64,000 nt of DNA from Mesohalobacter salilacus (GCA_003931895.1 RRZV01000013.1:34523-98522); one strand, 5' to 3'. Shown: positions 32,781-41,682, counted from the stretch's first letter. The notes: a model not told the origin generated them from the letters alone. A program made the numbers and translations.

Positions 32781-33818
32781 TTAGCCCTCGCTGACTTCAC
32801 CACGGAGCGAAGTTTCAAAAATAGTTTTAAACACTTTCATACTTAATCGTTTAGGCAGCATAAACATCATTTTGGCCATGGTAGCTTCTGTGGTCATATC
32901 ACTGCCTGAAATTACACCTATTTTTTGTAAGCGTTCGCTGGTGTAGTATTTCCCCATTGTAACCTGTCCACCACTGCATTGTGTGATGTTAACCACTGGC
33001 ACAGATTGATTGATTTTTGAACGAATGCCTTCTACAAACCAATCGTCTGTTTTAAAATTACCGCTTCCAAAACTTTCTAAAACAATGCCTTTAATACAAG
33101 GAATATCCATAAGGGATTCAAACACTTTTTGGTTTAAACCAGGAAATAATTTTAACAATAAAATTTGATCTTCCATATCTTTATGCAACACCAAATCTTT
33201 AATTTTTCTCACGCGTTTCAAAGCTGAATAATTAACTTTTAGATTAACACCTGACTGGATTAAATCTGGATAGTTTGGCGAATCAAAAGCTTCAAAATGC
33301 TCGGCGTTAACTTTGGTGGTTCGGTTAGCGCGATATAGTTTGTATTCAAAATACAAGCCCACTTCTTTGATGACGGGTTTTCCGTTTTGTTTTAAACCTG
33401 CTATTTGAATACTGGAAATCAGATTTTCTTTGGCATCGGTGCGCAAATCTCCAATAGGCAATTGAGATCCTGTAAATATGATAGGTTTTGATAAATTTTC
33501 TAACATAAACGAAATAACCGAAGCTGTGTAAGACATCGTATCGCTGCCGTGTAAAACCACAAAGCCATCATAATGGCTGTATTGATCGTATATAATTTGT
33601 GCCAACTCCCGATATTGTATCAATCCAAAATCTGATGAATCAATGGGTTGGTCAAAACTCAAGGTATCAATTTTGTGATCTAAAAGTTTTATTTCCGGAA
33701 TTTTAGACAACAAATCGTCAAAATTAAAAGCCTTTAAACTGCCTTGTTCGTCTTCGCGAATCATACCGATGGTTCCTCCTGTGTAAATCAATAAAAGTTT
33801 TGAACCCGATGTTGTCAT
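32781..33818 (-). CDS. ansA: Type I (cytoplasmic) L-asparaginase
   Basis: 345 residues from the ATG at 33818; an in-frame start at 33875 would overlap tatD by 47 bases and adds a non-conserved Lys-rich leader, so it is rejected. The enzyme hydrolyses asparagine to aspartate and ammonia. The first catalytic loop YTGGTIGMI is near residues 11-19 and the second, LHGSDTMSYTAS, near 96-107. There is no signal peptide, which indicates the cytoplasmic low-affinity type. It follows tatD by 10 bases and the 3-hydroxyacyl-CoA dehydrogenase gene is just upstream, forming a three-gene run. Confidence 0.93.
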   Translation of the reverse strand: MTTSGSKLLLIYTGGTIGMIREDEQGSLKAFNFDDLLSKIPEIKLLDHKIDTLSFDQPIDSSDFGLIQYRELAQIIYDQYSHYDGFVVLHGSDTMSYTASVISFMLENLSKPIIFTGSQLPIGDLRTDAKENLISSIQIAGLKQNGKPVIKEVGLYFEYKLYRANRTTKVNAEHFEAFDSPNYPDLIQSGVNLKVNYSALKRVRKIKDLVLHKDMEDQILLLKLFPGLNQKVFESLMDIPCIKGIVLESFGSGNFKTDDWFVEGIRSKINQSVPVVNITQCSGGQVTMGKYYTSERLQKIGVISGSDMTTEATMAKMMFMLPKRLSMKVFKTIFETSLRGEVSEG

Positions 33819-33828
33819 TTTGTTTATT

Positions 33829-34599
33829 TTAAATTCCAAAAACCTTTTTAGAATTTGCTGTGGTAATTTCAGCAATTTGTTCTAAAGTCAGATTGTATAA
33901 TTCCGATATTTTTTCTGCAATATAAGTCAAATAAGCACTTTCGTTGCGTTTACCTCGAAATGGCTTAGGGGTCAAATACGGCGAATCGGTTTCTAAAACA
34001 ATATGTTTCAAGTCAATTTGATTTAAAAATTGATCAATTTTACCATTTTTAAAGGTGACTACACCACCAATACCGAGATGCATATTACATGAAATCGCTT
34101 GTAGCGCTTGCTCATAAGTTCCTGTAAAACAATGAAAAATACCATATAAATCATCACCTTTATGCTGTTCTAAAACTTCGAACACTTCATCAAAAGCTTC
34201 ACGACAATGTATGACAATAGGTAATTGATATGCTTTTGCCAATTCAATTTGGCGATGAAAAGCTTCCTGCTGAATACCTAAAGTATTTTTATCCCAATAC
34301 AGGTCAATACCGATTTCGCCAACCGCATAAAATTGCCTTTCTTTAAATTGATTTTCAACATGTTGCAATTCTTTGTGATAAGTATCAGGCTGAACTGAAG
34401 TCGGGTGCAAACCCATCATCAAAAACATATTTTCGGGATAAGCCTTTTCTAAAGCATACATCGCGTGTGTAGTTTCAGAATCTATGGCTGGTATAAAAAA
34501 CCGTTTGATGTTTTGTTGTAAAGCATTTTGTATAACTTCATCACGGTCTTTATCAAAAGCTTTACTGTATAAATGCGTGTGTGTATCGGTTAAAGTCAA
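33829..34599 (-). CDS. tatD: TatD-family metal-dependent hydrolase
   Basis: 256 residues, standard length. The family has a TIM-barrel metal site and acts as DNase in characterised members. The start TDTHTHL (residues 3-9) gives the first metal ligands, GEIGIDLYWD near 96-105 the glutamate, VIHCREA and GIFHCFTG two histidines, and LETDSPYLTP near 205-214 the aspartate. Cytoplasmic. The gene lies between the dehydrogenase and asparaginase genes on the same strand with gaps of 18 and 10 bases. Confidence 0.94.
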   Translation of the reverse strand: MTLTDTHTHLYSKAFDKDRDEVIQNALQQNIKRFFIPAIDSETTHAMYALEKAYPENMFLMMGLHPTSVQPDTYHKELQHVENQFKERQFYAVGEIGIDLYWDKNTLGIQQEAFHRQIELAKAYQLPIVIHCREAFDEVFEVLEQHKGDDLYGIFHCFTGTYEQALQAISCNMHLGIGGVVTFKNGKIDQFLNQIDLKHIVLETDSPYLTPKPFRGKRNESAYLTYIAEKISELYNLTLEQIAEITTANSKKVFGI

Positions 34600-34617
34600 T
34601 TGAAAATAAATTATATA

Positions 34618-35775
34618 TTACAACTTAAATTGTTTGTTTTCGGCATTTAGTTTTCTCAACAAGGGACTACAGCGGTAGCGGTCTTCGTGATATTGGTGAT
34701 ATAAATCATCCATACGTTGAACGCACCAATGAACACCGCGTTCATTGGCCCAAGACAATAGACCTTTAGGGTAATTTACGCCTTTGGTCATTGCTAACTC
34801 AATGTCTTCAGCCGAAGCAATATTAAGGTATAAGGCATCAGCAGCTTCGTTAATAAGCATGACTAAAATTCTATTTAAGATGTGGTAGCCTAATTTTTCA
34901 TCTTCTGTTGGCTTAGGGTTAGAAGACTTATCATTGTAGTCATAGAAGCCTTTCCCAGATTTTCGTCCCAAATAACCTGCTTCAGCTAAACGTTTTTGAG
35001 TGAATGAAGGCTTATATCTTGGGTCGTAATAGAAAGCCTTAAACACCGTTTCAGTGACTGCATAATTGACATCATGACCAATAAAATCCATAAGTTGAAA
35101 CGGCCCCATTTTAAAATGCCCCAATTCTGTAATAGCCCAATCTATTGTTGCTACATCGGCTATGCCTTCTTCAAGAATTCTCAGGGCTTCACCGTAAAAC
35201 GGACGCGCCACCCGGTTGACAATAAACCCTGGCGTGTCTTTAGTTTTTACCGGTGCTTTGCCCCAAGAATTTATCATTTCAAAAACCTGATTATAAACTG
35301 CTTCATCAGTTTGAACTGCTGGAATAATCTCAACTAGCGGCATTAAAGGTGCAGGATTAAAAAAATGAACTCCTAAACATCGCTCAGGATGTTTTAGGGC
35401 GGAAGCAATTGATGCGATAGACAAAGATGAGGTGTTGGTTGCTATTATTGCATCTTTAGAAACTATTTGTTCTAAATCTTTAAATACTTGTTGTTTGATA
35501 TCAAGATTTTCGACAATGGCTTCTATACAAAATTCAATCGTTTTAAAATCTTTAAAGCTTTCAGAATAAGTTATCCGATTTAATATACCGTCTCTTTCAT
35601 CAGTAGTTATTCGTGATTTTTCAATCAATCGATTTAGTATTTTTTCAAGTTTGTGTTCAGATTGCTGTAAAGCTTCAGTATTTTTATCAAATAAAATGAC
35701 TTGACAACCTTGAGTAGAAGCAATTTGTGCAATTCCGCTTCCCATGGTTCCAGCCCCAATAACACCTATAATCAT
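34618..35775 (-). CDS. 3-hydroxyacyl-CoA dehydrogenase (3-hydroxybutyryl-CoA dehydrogenase type)
   Basis: 385 residues. The NAD-binding GVIGAGTMGSGIAQIA is at residues 3-18; ATNTSSLSI and VHFFNPAPLMPLVE are the conserved catalytic-domain blocks, the latter with the catalytic histidine. It is about 100 residues longer than the simplest type because a second C-terminal 3HCDH domain (about 295-385) is present. It oxidises 3-hydroxyacyl-CoA in fatty-acid or aromatic degradation; chain length is not predictable. Cytoplasmic. First gene of the run with tatD and ansA. Confidence 0.92.
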   Translation of the reverse strand: MIIGVIGAGTMGSGIAQIASTQGCQVILFDKNTEALQQSEHKLEKILNRLIEKSRITTDERDGILNRITYSESFKDFKTIEFCIEAIVENLDIKQQVFKDLEQIVSKDAIIATNTSSLSIASIASALKHPERCLGVHFFNPAPLMPLVEIIPAVQTDEAVYNQVFEMINSWGKAPVKTKDTPGFIVNRVARPFYGEALRILEEGIADVATIDWAITELGHFKMGPFQLMDFIGHDVNYAVTETVFKAFYYDPRYKPSFTQKRLAEAGYLGRKSGKGFYDYNDKSSNPKPTEDEKLGYHILNRILVMLINEAADALYLNIASAEDIELAMTKGVNYPKGLLSWANERGVHWCVQRMDDLYHQYHEDRYRCSPLLRKLNAENKQFKL

Positions 35776-35838
35776 ATTCTATTTTTAGTTCAAATATAGG
35801 ATTATTCTATTGAAAACCTTAATATAATATTTCGTATT

Positions 35839-35867
35839 TAAGCCATTCCGTCAAAACAATGGGCTTA
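35839..35867 (-). terminator. Weak hairpin downstream of the alpha/beta hydrolase gene
   Basis: TAAGCCATT (35839-35847) pairs with AATGGGCTTA (35858-35867) with one bulge. No strong T-run follows, so terminator activity is uncertain. Confidence 0.3.
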
Positions 35868-35930
35868 TAGTTTTAAAGTTTGAATTGTGCTATTTTTAAA
35901 ACTTTTGGATAAAATAGAAAACAAAACTCA

Positions 35931-36707
35931 CTACACTTTTAAAAAAGCAATACAGTGTTTATTAAAATAAATAGGCTGCTCCACATTTACCACGTGTCCA
36001 CAATTTTCAATCACTTGCAGTCTTGCATTGCATTGTTGTTGAGCAATTTTTTTTATACTCGGCAGGAATAAATGATCCTGTTCACCCATGACGTATAACG
36101 AAGGGCTATTTGTTTCTTTTTCTCTAAATAATTTTAAAAGCGGGTTGATTTCTGAAGCTAATTTGAACCAGCGAATAAATTCTTTCTGATATAACTTTTT
36201 GGCTTCATTGACAAAAAGTAAACGAGAGGCTTTATGGTTTTTACGCGGCATAATGATAAAGGCAAAAAGTTTATATAGCAACATATAAGGCACAATCGAT
36301 TTAAAAACCACACCAAGTTTCATCAAAAATCGCGAGCGCACATTAAGCTTCATGATAGCGCCACCTAAAATCATTTTATTAACACGTTCAGGATAGTTTT
36401 CGGCAATATTTCTAATGATAATTGTGCCGAGAGAAATTCCAATAAAATGAGATTTCTCAATCTTTAAGTGGTCTAAAACCTCTATGATATCAAAGGTTAT
36501 ACTATCAAAAGTATAATCATTATTAAAACTATCTTTGAGTTTGGGTTTAGAGTTACCATGACCTCTCAAATCTAAAAGTAAAACATTAAAGTGCAACTTA
36601 AAATCTCTAATTTGTTTAAACCAAATCGACGAACTGCCTCCAGCACCATGAACAAAGGTCACCCATGGTTTATTCTTGTCATTGAGGTATGTTGTGTAGT
36701 GTAACAT
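35931..36707 (-). CDS. Alpha/beta hydrolase
   Basis: 258 residues. The oxyanion-hole motif HGAGGSSS is near residue 19, the nucleophile elbow GISLGT near 90-95 provides the serine, the acid is probably Asp in VMGEQDHLFLP, and the catalytic histidine is in ENCGHVVNVEQP near the C-terminus. No signal peptide. The family is broad (esterases, lipases, C-C hydrolases), and the substrate is unknown. It is separated from both neighbours by more than 80 bases and looks monocistronic. Confidence 0.88.
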   Translation of the reverse strand: MLHYTTYLNDKNKPWVTFVHGAGGSSSIWFKQIRDFKLHFNVLLLDLRGHGNSKPKLKDSFNNDYTFDSITFDIIEVLDHLKIEKSHFIGISLGTIIIRNIAENYPERVNKMILGGAIMKLNVRSRFLMKLGVVFKSIVPYMLLYKLFAFIIMPRKNHKASRLLFVNEAKKLYQKEFIRWFKLASEINPLLKLFREKETNSPSLYVMGEQDHLFLPSIKKIAQQQCNARLQVIENCGHVVNVEQPIYFNKHCIAFLKV

Positions 36708-36789
36708 TTCGGCTAAAATATGTCATAAGACGCTATTAAACAACTCTATTATAATAATTTAGAAAGCTTTTAAGTATTGATTATTGGTG

Positions 36790-37560
36790 TTAATGGAGAT
36801 TCTCTTTAAAATAATCAAAAGCTTTTAGCATTCGAGAACCATACCAACTGAAATACTCACCATTGACTAATTTTATTTTTGATTGGTCTGTGGGTATTTC
36901 AGGAAAGTGTTTGGTTTTAAATGGATAAGGTTCTGATGATAAAAACAATAGGTCTAAATCAGGTAGGTTATTGATATCGATTGTTGGGTATCGGTCTTGG
37001 TCAGCAAATACATTTTTAAAGCGATTCAGCTCCAAAATATGGTTGATAAAAGTATTACCGCCAACAGCCATCCACGGGTCACGCCATATTAAATACGCTA
37101 CTTTTTGAATGGGTTTATGTTTAATATTTTGTTGAAATTGGTGTTGTTTTTGCTGTAGAGTTTCAATTATATTTTCAGCACGAGTTTGTGCGTTTAAAAT
37201 TTCCCCGTAATCTTTTATCAACTTGATATTATCTTCTAAAGTTTGAATATCAGAAATATGCACTGTAGCAATATTTTGAAGACGCTCAACCATAGGTTTG
37301 GTGTTTTCTTCTTTATTACAAAAAATAATGTCAGGTTGTAAAGCCTCAATCTTATCAAAGTGCACTTGTTTAGTGCCACCAACAATGGTTTTTGTAGATT
37401 TTAAATATTTGGGATGAACACAAAATTTGGTGATGCCAACAATTTGTTTTTCAAAGCCTAAATCTGCCATAAGTTCCGTTTGACTCGGGACGAGTGAAAT
37501 GATGCGTTGTGGTGTTGAAGTTACCTCAACTCGGCGATTAAGGAAATCCTGGATAATCAA
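36790..37560 (-). CDS. BtuF-like helical-backbone metal receptor without signal peptide
   Basis: 256 residues from a TTG at 37560. The open frame extends to 37656, but that part covers a terminator and the end of tRNA-Leu, so it cannot be the start; no ATG or GTG fits. The core (RIISLVPSQTELMADLG, IVGITKFCVHP, EALQPDIIFCNKEEN) is the periplasmic-binding fold of the B12/iron-siderophore type. The conserved Trp-Arg-Asp-Pro-Trp stretch near 166 matches the cobalamin/haem-type receptors. No signal peptide is visible and no permease or ATPase gene is adjacent, so either the protein is cytoplasmic or the gene's start is misread. Function unclear. Confidence 0.75.
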   Translation of the reverse strand: MIIQDFLNRRVEVTSTPQRIISLVPSQTELMADLGFEKQIVGITKFCVHPKYLKSTKTIVGGTKQVHFDKIEALQPDIIFCNKEENTKPMVERLQNIATVHISDIQTLEDNIKLIKDYGEILNAQTRAENIIETLQQKQHQFQQNIKHKPIQKVAYLIWRDPWMAVGGNTFINHILELNRFKNVFADQDRYPTIDINNLPDLDLLFLSSEPYPFKTKHFPEIPTDQSKIKLVNGEYFSWYGSRMLKAFDYFKENLH

Positions 37561-37595
37561 GTTTTTTTTGAGTAAAATAGCAAAATATAGAGAAT

Positions 37596-37627
37596 AAAAA
37601 AAGGTCTTCCTAATAAGAAAGACCTTT
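37596..37627 (-). terminator. Terminator after tRNA-Leu(UAA)
   Basis: On the minus strand AAAGGTCTTTC (37626-37616) pairs with GGAAGACCTTT (37610-37600), followed by T. It begins directly after the tRNA. Confidence 0.85.
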
Positions 37628-37629
37628 GG

Positions 37630-37715
37630 TACTCGGAGCGGGACTTGAACCCGCACGACCGTTAATGGTCATTGGATTTTAAGTCCAACGTGTCTACCAA
37701 TTCCACCATCCGAGC
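37630..37715 (-). tRNA. tRNA-Leu (UAA)
   Basis: 86 nucleotides with a long variable arm. The acceptor GCTCGGA pairs with TCCGAGT (first pair G-U, as in the CAA isoacceptor), the anticodon stem TTGGA/TCCAA encloses CTTAAAA, giving UAA, and the T arm is GCGGGTTCAAGTCCCGC. It follows tRNA-Gly by 35 bases on the same strand. Confidence 0.95.
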
Positions 37716-37750
37716 AGAAATATTTAAAAAATGAACTTAAAATAAAAAAG

Positions 37751-37822
37751 AGCGAAAGACGGGATTTGAACCCGCGACCCTCACCTTGGCAAGGTGATGC
37801 TCTACCCCTGAGCTACTTTCGC
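37751..37822 (-). tRNA. tRNA-Gly (GCC)
   Basis: 72 nucleotides. The acceptor GCGAAAG pairs with CTTTCGC, discriminator U as usual for Gly, and the anticodon stem TCACC/GGTGA encloses TTGCCAA, giving GCC. It is the intact copy in a unit that begins with a degenerate tRNA-Gly and ends with tRNA-Leu(UAA). Confidence 0.95.
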
Positions 37823-37844
37823 GTAATATAATTTTTCAAAGTAC

Positions 37845-37914
37845 AAAGGTGCGACCTTAATCCACCTCAGGCGGATGATGCTCTACCCCCGATACTTCGA
37901 GAAGCTACTTTCGC
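37845..37914 (-). pseudogene. Degenerate tRNA-Gly copy with two inserted palindromes
   Basis: On the minus strand GCGAAAGTAGCT and GGGTAGAGCATCA reproduce the 5' half of the intact tRNA-Gly, but the D loop is interrupted by TCTCGAAGTATCGG and the anticodon arm is replaced by the palindrome TCCGCCTGAGGTGGA. The T arm and 3' acceptor are not recognisable. It lies between the promoter at 37939-37967 and the intact tRNA, so it is probably transcribed. Confidence 0.75.
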
Positions 37915-37938
37915 ATTCGTGCAATAAAATTGCGGATG

Positions 37939-37967
37939 CAAATTTAAGCTTTTTCTTATAATGTCAA
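37939..37967 (-). promoter_or_regulatory. Promoter of the tRNA-Gly/tRNA-Leu unit
   Basis: On the minus strand TTG (37967-37965), an 18-base spacer, then TAAATTTG (37946-37939), a full match to the Bacteroidota sigma-A arrangement. The degenerate tRNA-Gly begins 25 bases after it. Confidence 0.7.
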
Positions 37968-38071
37968 AGTAAATTGAAAATTTATTTTTTTGGTTTTGAT
38001 ACAAGTTTTTAAAACTTCCTTTTTTTCAATTTGATGTCATGATGCTTTTTCAGTCTTATGATGTGCGAGGT

Positions 38072-38089
38072 TTTTCAATTAATTGAAAA
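38072..38089. repeat. 18-bp perfect palindrome
   Basis: TTTTCAATTAATTGAAAA is a perfect palindrome in the gene-free stretch 37968-38253 between the tRNA promoter and mutS. Such an AT-only palindrome could be an operator, a cruciform or a chance product of AT richness. The rest of the stretch holds only the three hairpins listed next. Confidence 0.5.
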
Positions 38090-38120
38090 TCAATATATTT
38101 ATAATATACCTCATTTGATT

Positions 38121-38206
38121 TATCTTATGTGTGAGATAAAAAAACACAATATTATCTTATGTATAAGATAAAACAGACCATATCTGTTTTACGTACAAGA
38201 CAGATA
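38121..38206. repeat. Three tandem hairpins with TATCT...AGATA ends
   Basis: 38121-38138 and 38153-38170 are near-identical 18-base units of the form TATCTTATGTRTRAGATA; 38181-38206 is a longer version with TATCTGTTTT and AAGACAGATA arms around ACGTAC. Unit starts are 32 and 28 bases apart. They lie downstream of mutS and far upstream of the tRNA unit, so they could end mutS transcription or be binding sites for a dimeric regulator; neither role can be shown. Confidence 0.6.
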
Positions 38207-38253
38207 AATAAAATCAATTATAAATACTCTATTGTTTTCTTCTACGATAAATG

Positions 38254-40860
38254 TTATTTACGTTTCGGCTCAAGAATCCGCTTAATTTCATTCAATTTCA
38301 TCAGTGCTTCAACAGGCGTTAAGGTATCGATTTCTAAATTTAAAATTTCTTGTTTGATGTCTTCTAGCAAAGGATCATCCAATTGAAAAAAACTGAGTTG
38401 TGATTCCTGTGTTGCTGCTTTCAAGGTTTCTGCTGGATCTTCTGTGGCGTGAGCTTCTTCTAATTTTTTCAAAATGCTCTCCGCTTTTTTCACGACGTGT
38501 TGTGGCATCCCTGCCATTTTAGCCACGTGAATTCCAAAACTATGTGCACTACCACCAGGTTTTAAGGTTCTTAAAAACAAAATTTTATCCTTGTATTCTT
38601 TAACCGCCACATTGTAGTTTTTAATCCGTTCAAACTTGTGGGTCATTTCGTTAAGTTCATGATAATGTGTTGCAAATAGGGTTTTGGCATGTGACGGATG
38701 TTCGTGTAAATATTCGGTAATCGCCCAGGCGATTGAAATGCCATCATAAGTGCTCGTGCCGCGACCAATTTCGTCGAGCAAAACTAAACTGCGCTCGGAA
38801 ATATTGTTCAGAATACTTGCCGTTTCGTTCATCTCTACCATAAAAGTCGATTCGCCCATAGAGATATTGTCACTCGCGCCAACACGGGTAAATATTTTAT
38901 CAACTAAACCTATCTCCGCGGATTCTGCGGGGACAAAACATCCCATTTGTGCCAGCAAAACAATGATAGCCGTTTGACGAAGTAAAGCCGATTTACCGCT
39001 CATGTTTGGGCCAGTAATCATGATGATTTGCTGTTCATCACGGTCGAGAAATACATCGTTGACAATATAAGCTTCACCATCTGGCAGTTGTTTTTCAATT
39101 ACAGGATGTCGCCCTTGTTTGATGTTTAAGTTAAAACCATCATTGATTTCAGGCTTATGATATTGATCTTCTAGTGCTAACTGCGCAAAACCACAAAGCA
39201 CATCCAACTTGGCGACTAAAATGGCATTTTGTTGCACAGGTTTGATGTAATCTTGACACCATGTGACTAAAGTATTGTAAATTTCAGCCTCAAGCACACT
39301 GATTTTTTCTTCAGCACTTAGTATTTTAGCTTCATAAGTTTTAAGTTCTTCTGTGATGTATCGCTCAGCATTGACTAAAGTTTGTTTTCTGATCCAATCT
39401 TCAGGAATCTTATCTTTATGTGAATGACGGACTTCCAAATAATACCCAAAAACATTGTTACTTCCTATTTTTAGCTTCGGTATGCCTGTCCGTTCAGATT
39501 CTCGTTTGAGCATCTCGTCAAGATAATCTTTTCCCGAATAGGCCAAATCTCTAAACTCGTCTAATTCCTCGTGATAGCCTTTTGCAATAACATTGCCTTT
39601 ATTGAGTAAAACTGGGGTTTCAGGATGAATGGCCGTATTTATTTTCTCTCTTAACAATTCGCAAGTATGCAAATTATCTGCTATGACTTTTAAGGCTTCG
39701 TTGTCATTTTTAGAGAGTTCTGTTTTAATCGGAATGATTGCTTCTAAAGAGTCTTTAAGATGAAGCAATTCTCTTGGGTTGACTTTTTGGGTGGCAACCT
39801 TAGAAATTAATCGTTCTAAATCACTGATTTGCTTGAGTTGATTTTGTATGCTTTTCAGTAAATTTTGATTTTGATTTAAAAACTCAACAGCATTTAGGCG
39901 TTCTTCTATTTTATCTTGTTGTTTTAGCGGTAAAGACAACCAGCGCTTGAGCATGCGGCTACCCATGGCAGAAATGGTTTTGTCAATCACATCGAGAAGC
40001 GTTACCGCCTGCTGAGAATTGCCGTGATATAACTCGAGATTGCGAATGGTAAAGCGATCCATCCACACATAGGCCTCTTCACTGATGCGTGAAATGTTAT
40101 TGATATGCTGCAATTTATCATGTCGGGTTTCTGATAGATAATGCATAATTGCCCCACTGGAGATAATGCCAGATTCGAGATGTTCAATGCCAAAACCTTT
40201 TAGCGAATTGGTTTGAAAATGCGCATTTAAGGTCTCTTGGGCATAATCAATTTTAAACAACCAATTATCCTGAAAGAAACAATTAAAATCTTCACCAAAA
40301 TTGGTTTTAAATTGGTTTTTATAAGATTTAGACACCAAAACTTCACTAGGCGAAAAATTCTGTAAAAGTTTATCTATATAATCTTTTGGACCTTCTGATG
40401 TTAAAAACTCTCCTGTTGAAATATCGAGAAAAGCAATGCCAATATTGGTTTTTTCAAAGTGAATGGCACAAAGAAAATTATTAGACTTGCTGGTTAATAC
40501 CTCATCATTTAAAGCTACACCTGGTGTAACTAATTCCGTTACGCCGCGTTTAACGATTTTCTTAGTCATTTTTGGGTCTTCCAGCTGATCGCATATCGCT
40601 ACCCGTTGACCAGCTTTAACGAGTTTAGGTAAGTAGGTATTAAGTGAATGGTGTGGAAAGCCAGCCAATTCTGTGCGCTCGCTACCATTATTTCGATTGG
40701 TCAATACAATGTTGAGAATTTGCGCAGTTTTAACCGCGTCTTCACCAAAGGTTTCGTAAAAATCACCGACACGAAACAACAACAAAGCGTCAGGATGTTT
40801 TTGCTTGATCGCATTGTATTGCTTCATCAAAGGCGTAATCGATGCTTTTTTCTTGGTCAA
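38254..40860 (-). CDS. mutS: DNA mismatch repair protein MutS
   Basis: 868 residues. It recognises mismatches and starts repair with MutL. The N-terminal mismatch-binding motif [14 protein letters not shown] is near residues 28-41 (the Phe-x-Glu that stacks into the mismatch), the Walker [17 protein letters not shown] near 617-632, and [20 protein letters not shown] near 695-714 is the Walker B and signature. The C-terminus has the usual helix-turn-helix and a tail for tetramerisation. The start is a TTG at 40860, the only start codon in the open frame upstream of the conserved domain. Monocistronic. Confidence 0.97.
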   Translation of the reverse strand: MTKKKASITPLMKQYNAIKQKHPDALLLFRVGDFYETFGEDAVKTAQILNIVLTNRNNGSERTELAGFPHHSLNTYLPKLVKAGQRVAICDQLEDPKMTKKIVKRGVTELVTPGVALNDEVLTSKSNNFLCAIHFEKTNIGIAFLDISTGEFLTSEGPKDYIDKLLQNFSPSEVLVSKSYKNQFKTNFGEDFNCFFQDNWLFKIDYAQETLNAHFQTNSLKGFGIEHLESGIISSGAIMHYLSETRHDKLQHINNISRISEEAYVWMDRFTIRNLELYHGNSQQAVTLLDVIDKTISAMGSRMLKRWLSLPLKQQDKIEERLNAVEFLNQNQNLLKSIQNQLKQISDLERLISKVATQKVNPRELLHLKDSLEAIIPIKTELSKNDNEALKVIADNLHTCELLREKINTAIHPETPVLLNKGNVIAKGYHEELDEFRDLAYSGKDYLDEMLKRESERTGIPKLKIGSNNVFGYYLEVRHSHKDKIPEDWIRKQTLVNAERYITEELKTYEAKILSAEEKISVLEAEIYNTLVTWCQDYIKPVQQNAILVAKLDVLCGFAQLALEDQYHKPEINDGFNLNIKQGRHPVIEKQLPDGEAYIVNDVFLDRDEQQIIMITGPNMSGKSALLRQTAIIVLLAQMGCFVPAESAEIGLVDKIFTRVGASDNISMGESTFMVEMNETASILNNISERSLVLLDEIGRGTSTYDGISIAWAITEYLHEHPSHAKTLFATHYHELNEMTHKFERIKNYNVAVKEYKDKILFLRTLKPGGSAHSFGIHVAKMAGMPQHVVKKAESILKKLEEAHATEDPAETLKAATQESQLSFFQLDDPLLEDIKQEILNLEIDTLTPVEALMKLNEIKRILEPKRK

Positions 40861-40981
40861 AATATACGGTTTACGAGTTTTTGCGAATTTAACTATTAAG
40901 ACTGATGTTTGAAAGTGTAAATGTGATATTTTGGTAATTTGCTAATATGGAAATATATTGACTAAGGGGTAATTTTGATTC

Positions 40982-41026
40982 TATGGTCACTTTGGTTGCT
41001 ATGGTTGCTGTGGTTACTGTGGATAT
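40982..41026. repeat. 9-bp tandem repeat upstream of mutS
   Basis: About five imperfect copies of a TRTGGTTRC-like nonamer run through 40982-41026. They lie in the 285-base divergent region between mutS and the TrmH-like gene. The remainder of that region holds no gene I can support. Confidence 0.6.
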
Positions 41027-41118
41027 TGTGCATTTCTCCTTCGCTAGCGCTCGTTTGCAACGAATGCCTTTAAGAAACATCAAGATTTTGCGTTGAGTAT
41101 AGTCAAATTGAAATTCAT

Positions 41119-41126
41119 ACTTTTGT
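41119..41126 (+). promoter_or_regulatory. Putative -7 box for the TrmH-like gene
   Basis: TACTTTTG matches TAnnTTTG, 19 bases before the ATG at 41146. Confidence 0.5.
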
Positions 41127-41145
41127 ATTCATCATAAAAAGGTAA

Positions 41146-41682
41146 ATGCGAAAATTAAAAAACGAAGAACTTAATCGCTTAAGTGTTGAAGATTATCAAT
41201 CGGCTAAAAAAGCGAAATTGATTTTAATTTTAGACAATATAAGAAGCTTAAATAATATCGGTTCGGTCTTTAGAACAGCAGATGCGTTTAGAATTCAAAA
41301 AATATATTTGTGTGGCATTACAGCTCAACCACCTCATCGCGATATTCAAAAAACAGCGCTTGGCGCAACCGATAGTATAGAATGGGCTTACGATAAAGAA
41401 ACCCTTAATGTTGTTAAGAAATTAAAGCAAAACGGTGTTAAAATTTTAAGCATCGAACAAGCTGACGAGAGCTGTATGCTTCAGGACTACAACTTTAATC
41501 CTGATAAAACTTATGCCATGATTTTTGGCAATGAAGTTAAAGGTGTTCAACAAGCGGTTATTGACCAAAGTGATGAGGTTTTAGAAATCCCACAATTTGG
41601 AACTAAGCATTCCGTGAATATTTCTGTGAGTGTTGGTATTTGCTGTTGGCAATACATCCAATCTTCAGATTTTCTAAAATAA
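41146..41682 (+). CDS. SpoU/TrmH-family RNA 2'-O-methyltransferase
   Basis: 178 residues, a single SPOUT knot domain without an N-terminal RNA-binding extension. NNIGSVFRTADAF (about 35-47) is motif 1 with the catalytic arginine; MIFGNEVKGV (about 125-134) is motif 2 and IPQFGTKHSVNISVSVGI (about 147-164) motif 3, forming the SAM-binding knot. It methylates a ribose in tRNA or rRNA; the short single-domain form resembles TrmL or the TrmH-like proteins of Bacteroidota, and the target cannot be assigned. Divergent from mutS. Confidence 0.9.
   Translation: MRKLKNEELNRLSVEDYQSAKKAKLILILDNIRSLNNIGSVFRTADAFRIQKIYLCGITAQPPHRDIQKTALGATDSIEWAYDKETLNVVKKLKQNGVKILSIEQADESCMLQDYNFNPDKTYAMIFGNEVKGVQQAVIDQSDEVLEIPQFGTKHSVNISVSVGICCWQYIQSSDFLK

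Noticed and set aside
33819..33875. Upstream start of the asparaginase gene
   Set aside because: It overlaps the end of tatD by 47 bases and adds a non-conserved leader; the ATG at 33818 gives a normal 10-base gap.
37561..37656. N-terminal extension of the BtuF-like frame
   Set aside because: It passes through a strong terminator and the 3' end of tRNA-Leu(UAA).
40889..41083. 64-codon minus-strand frame upstream of mutS
   Set aside because: It mostly translates the nonamer repeat (Thr-Ile-Ala-Thr units) and has no start signal or conserved domain.
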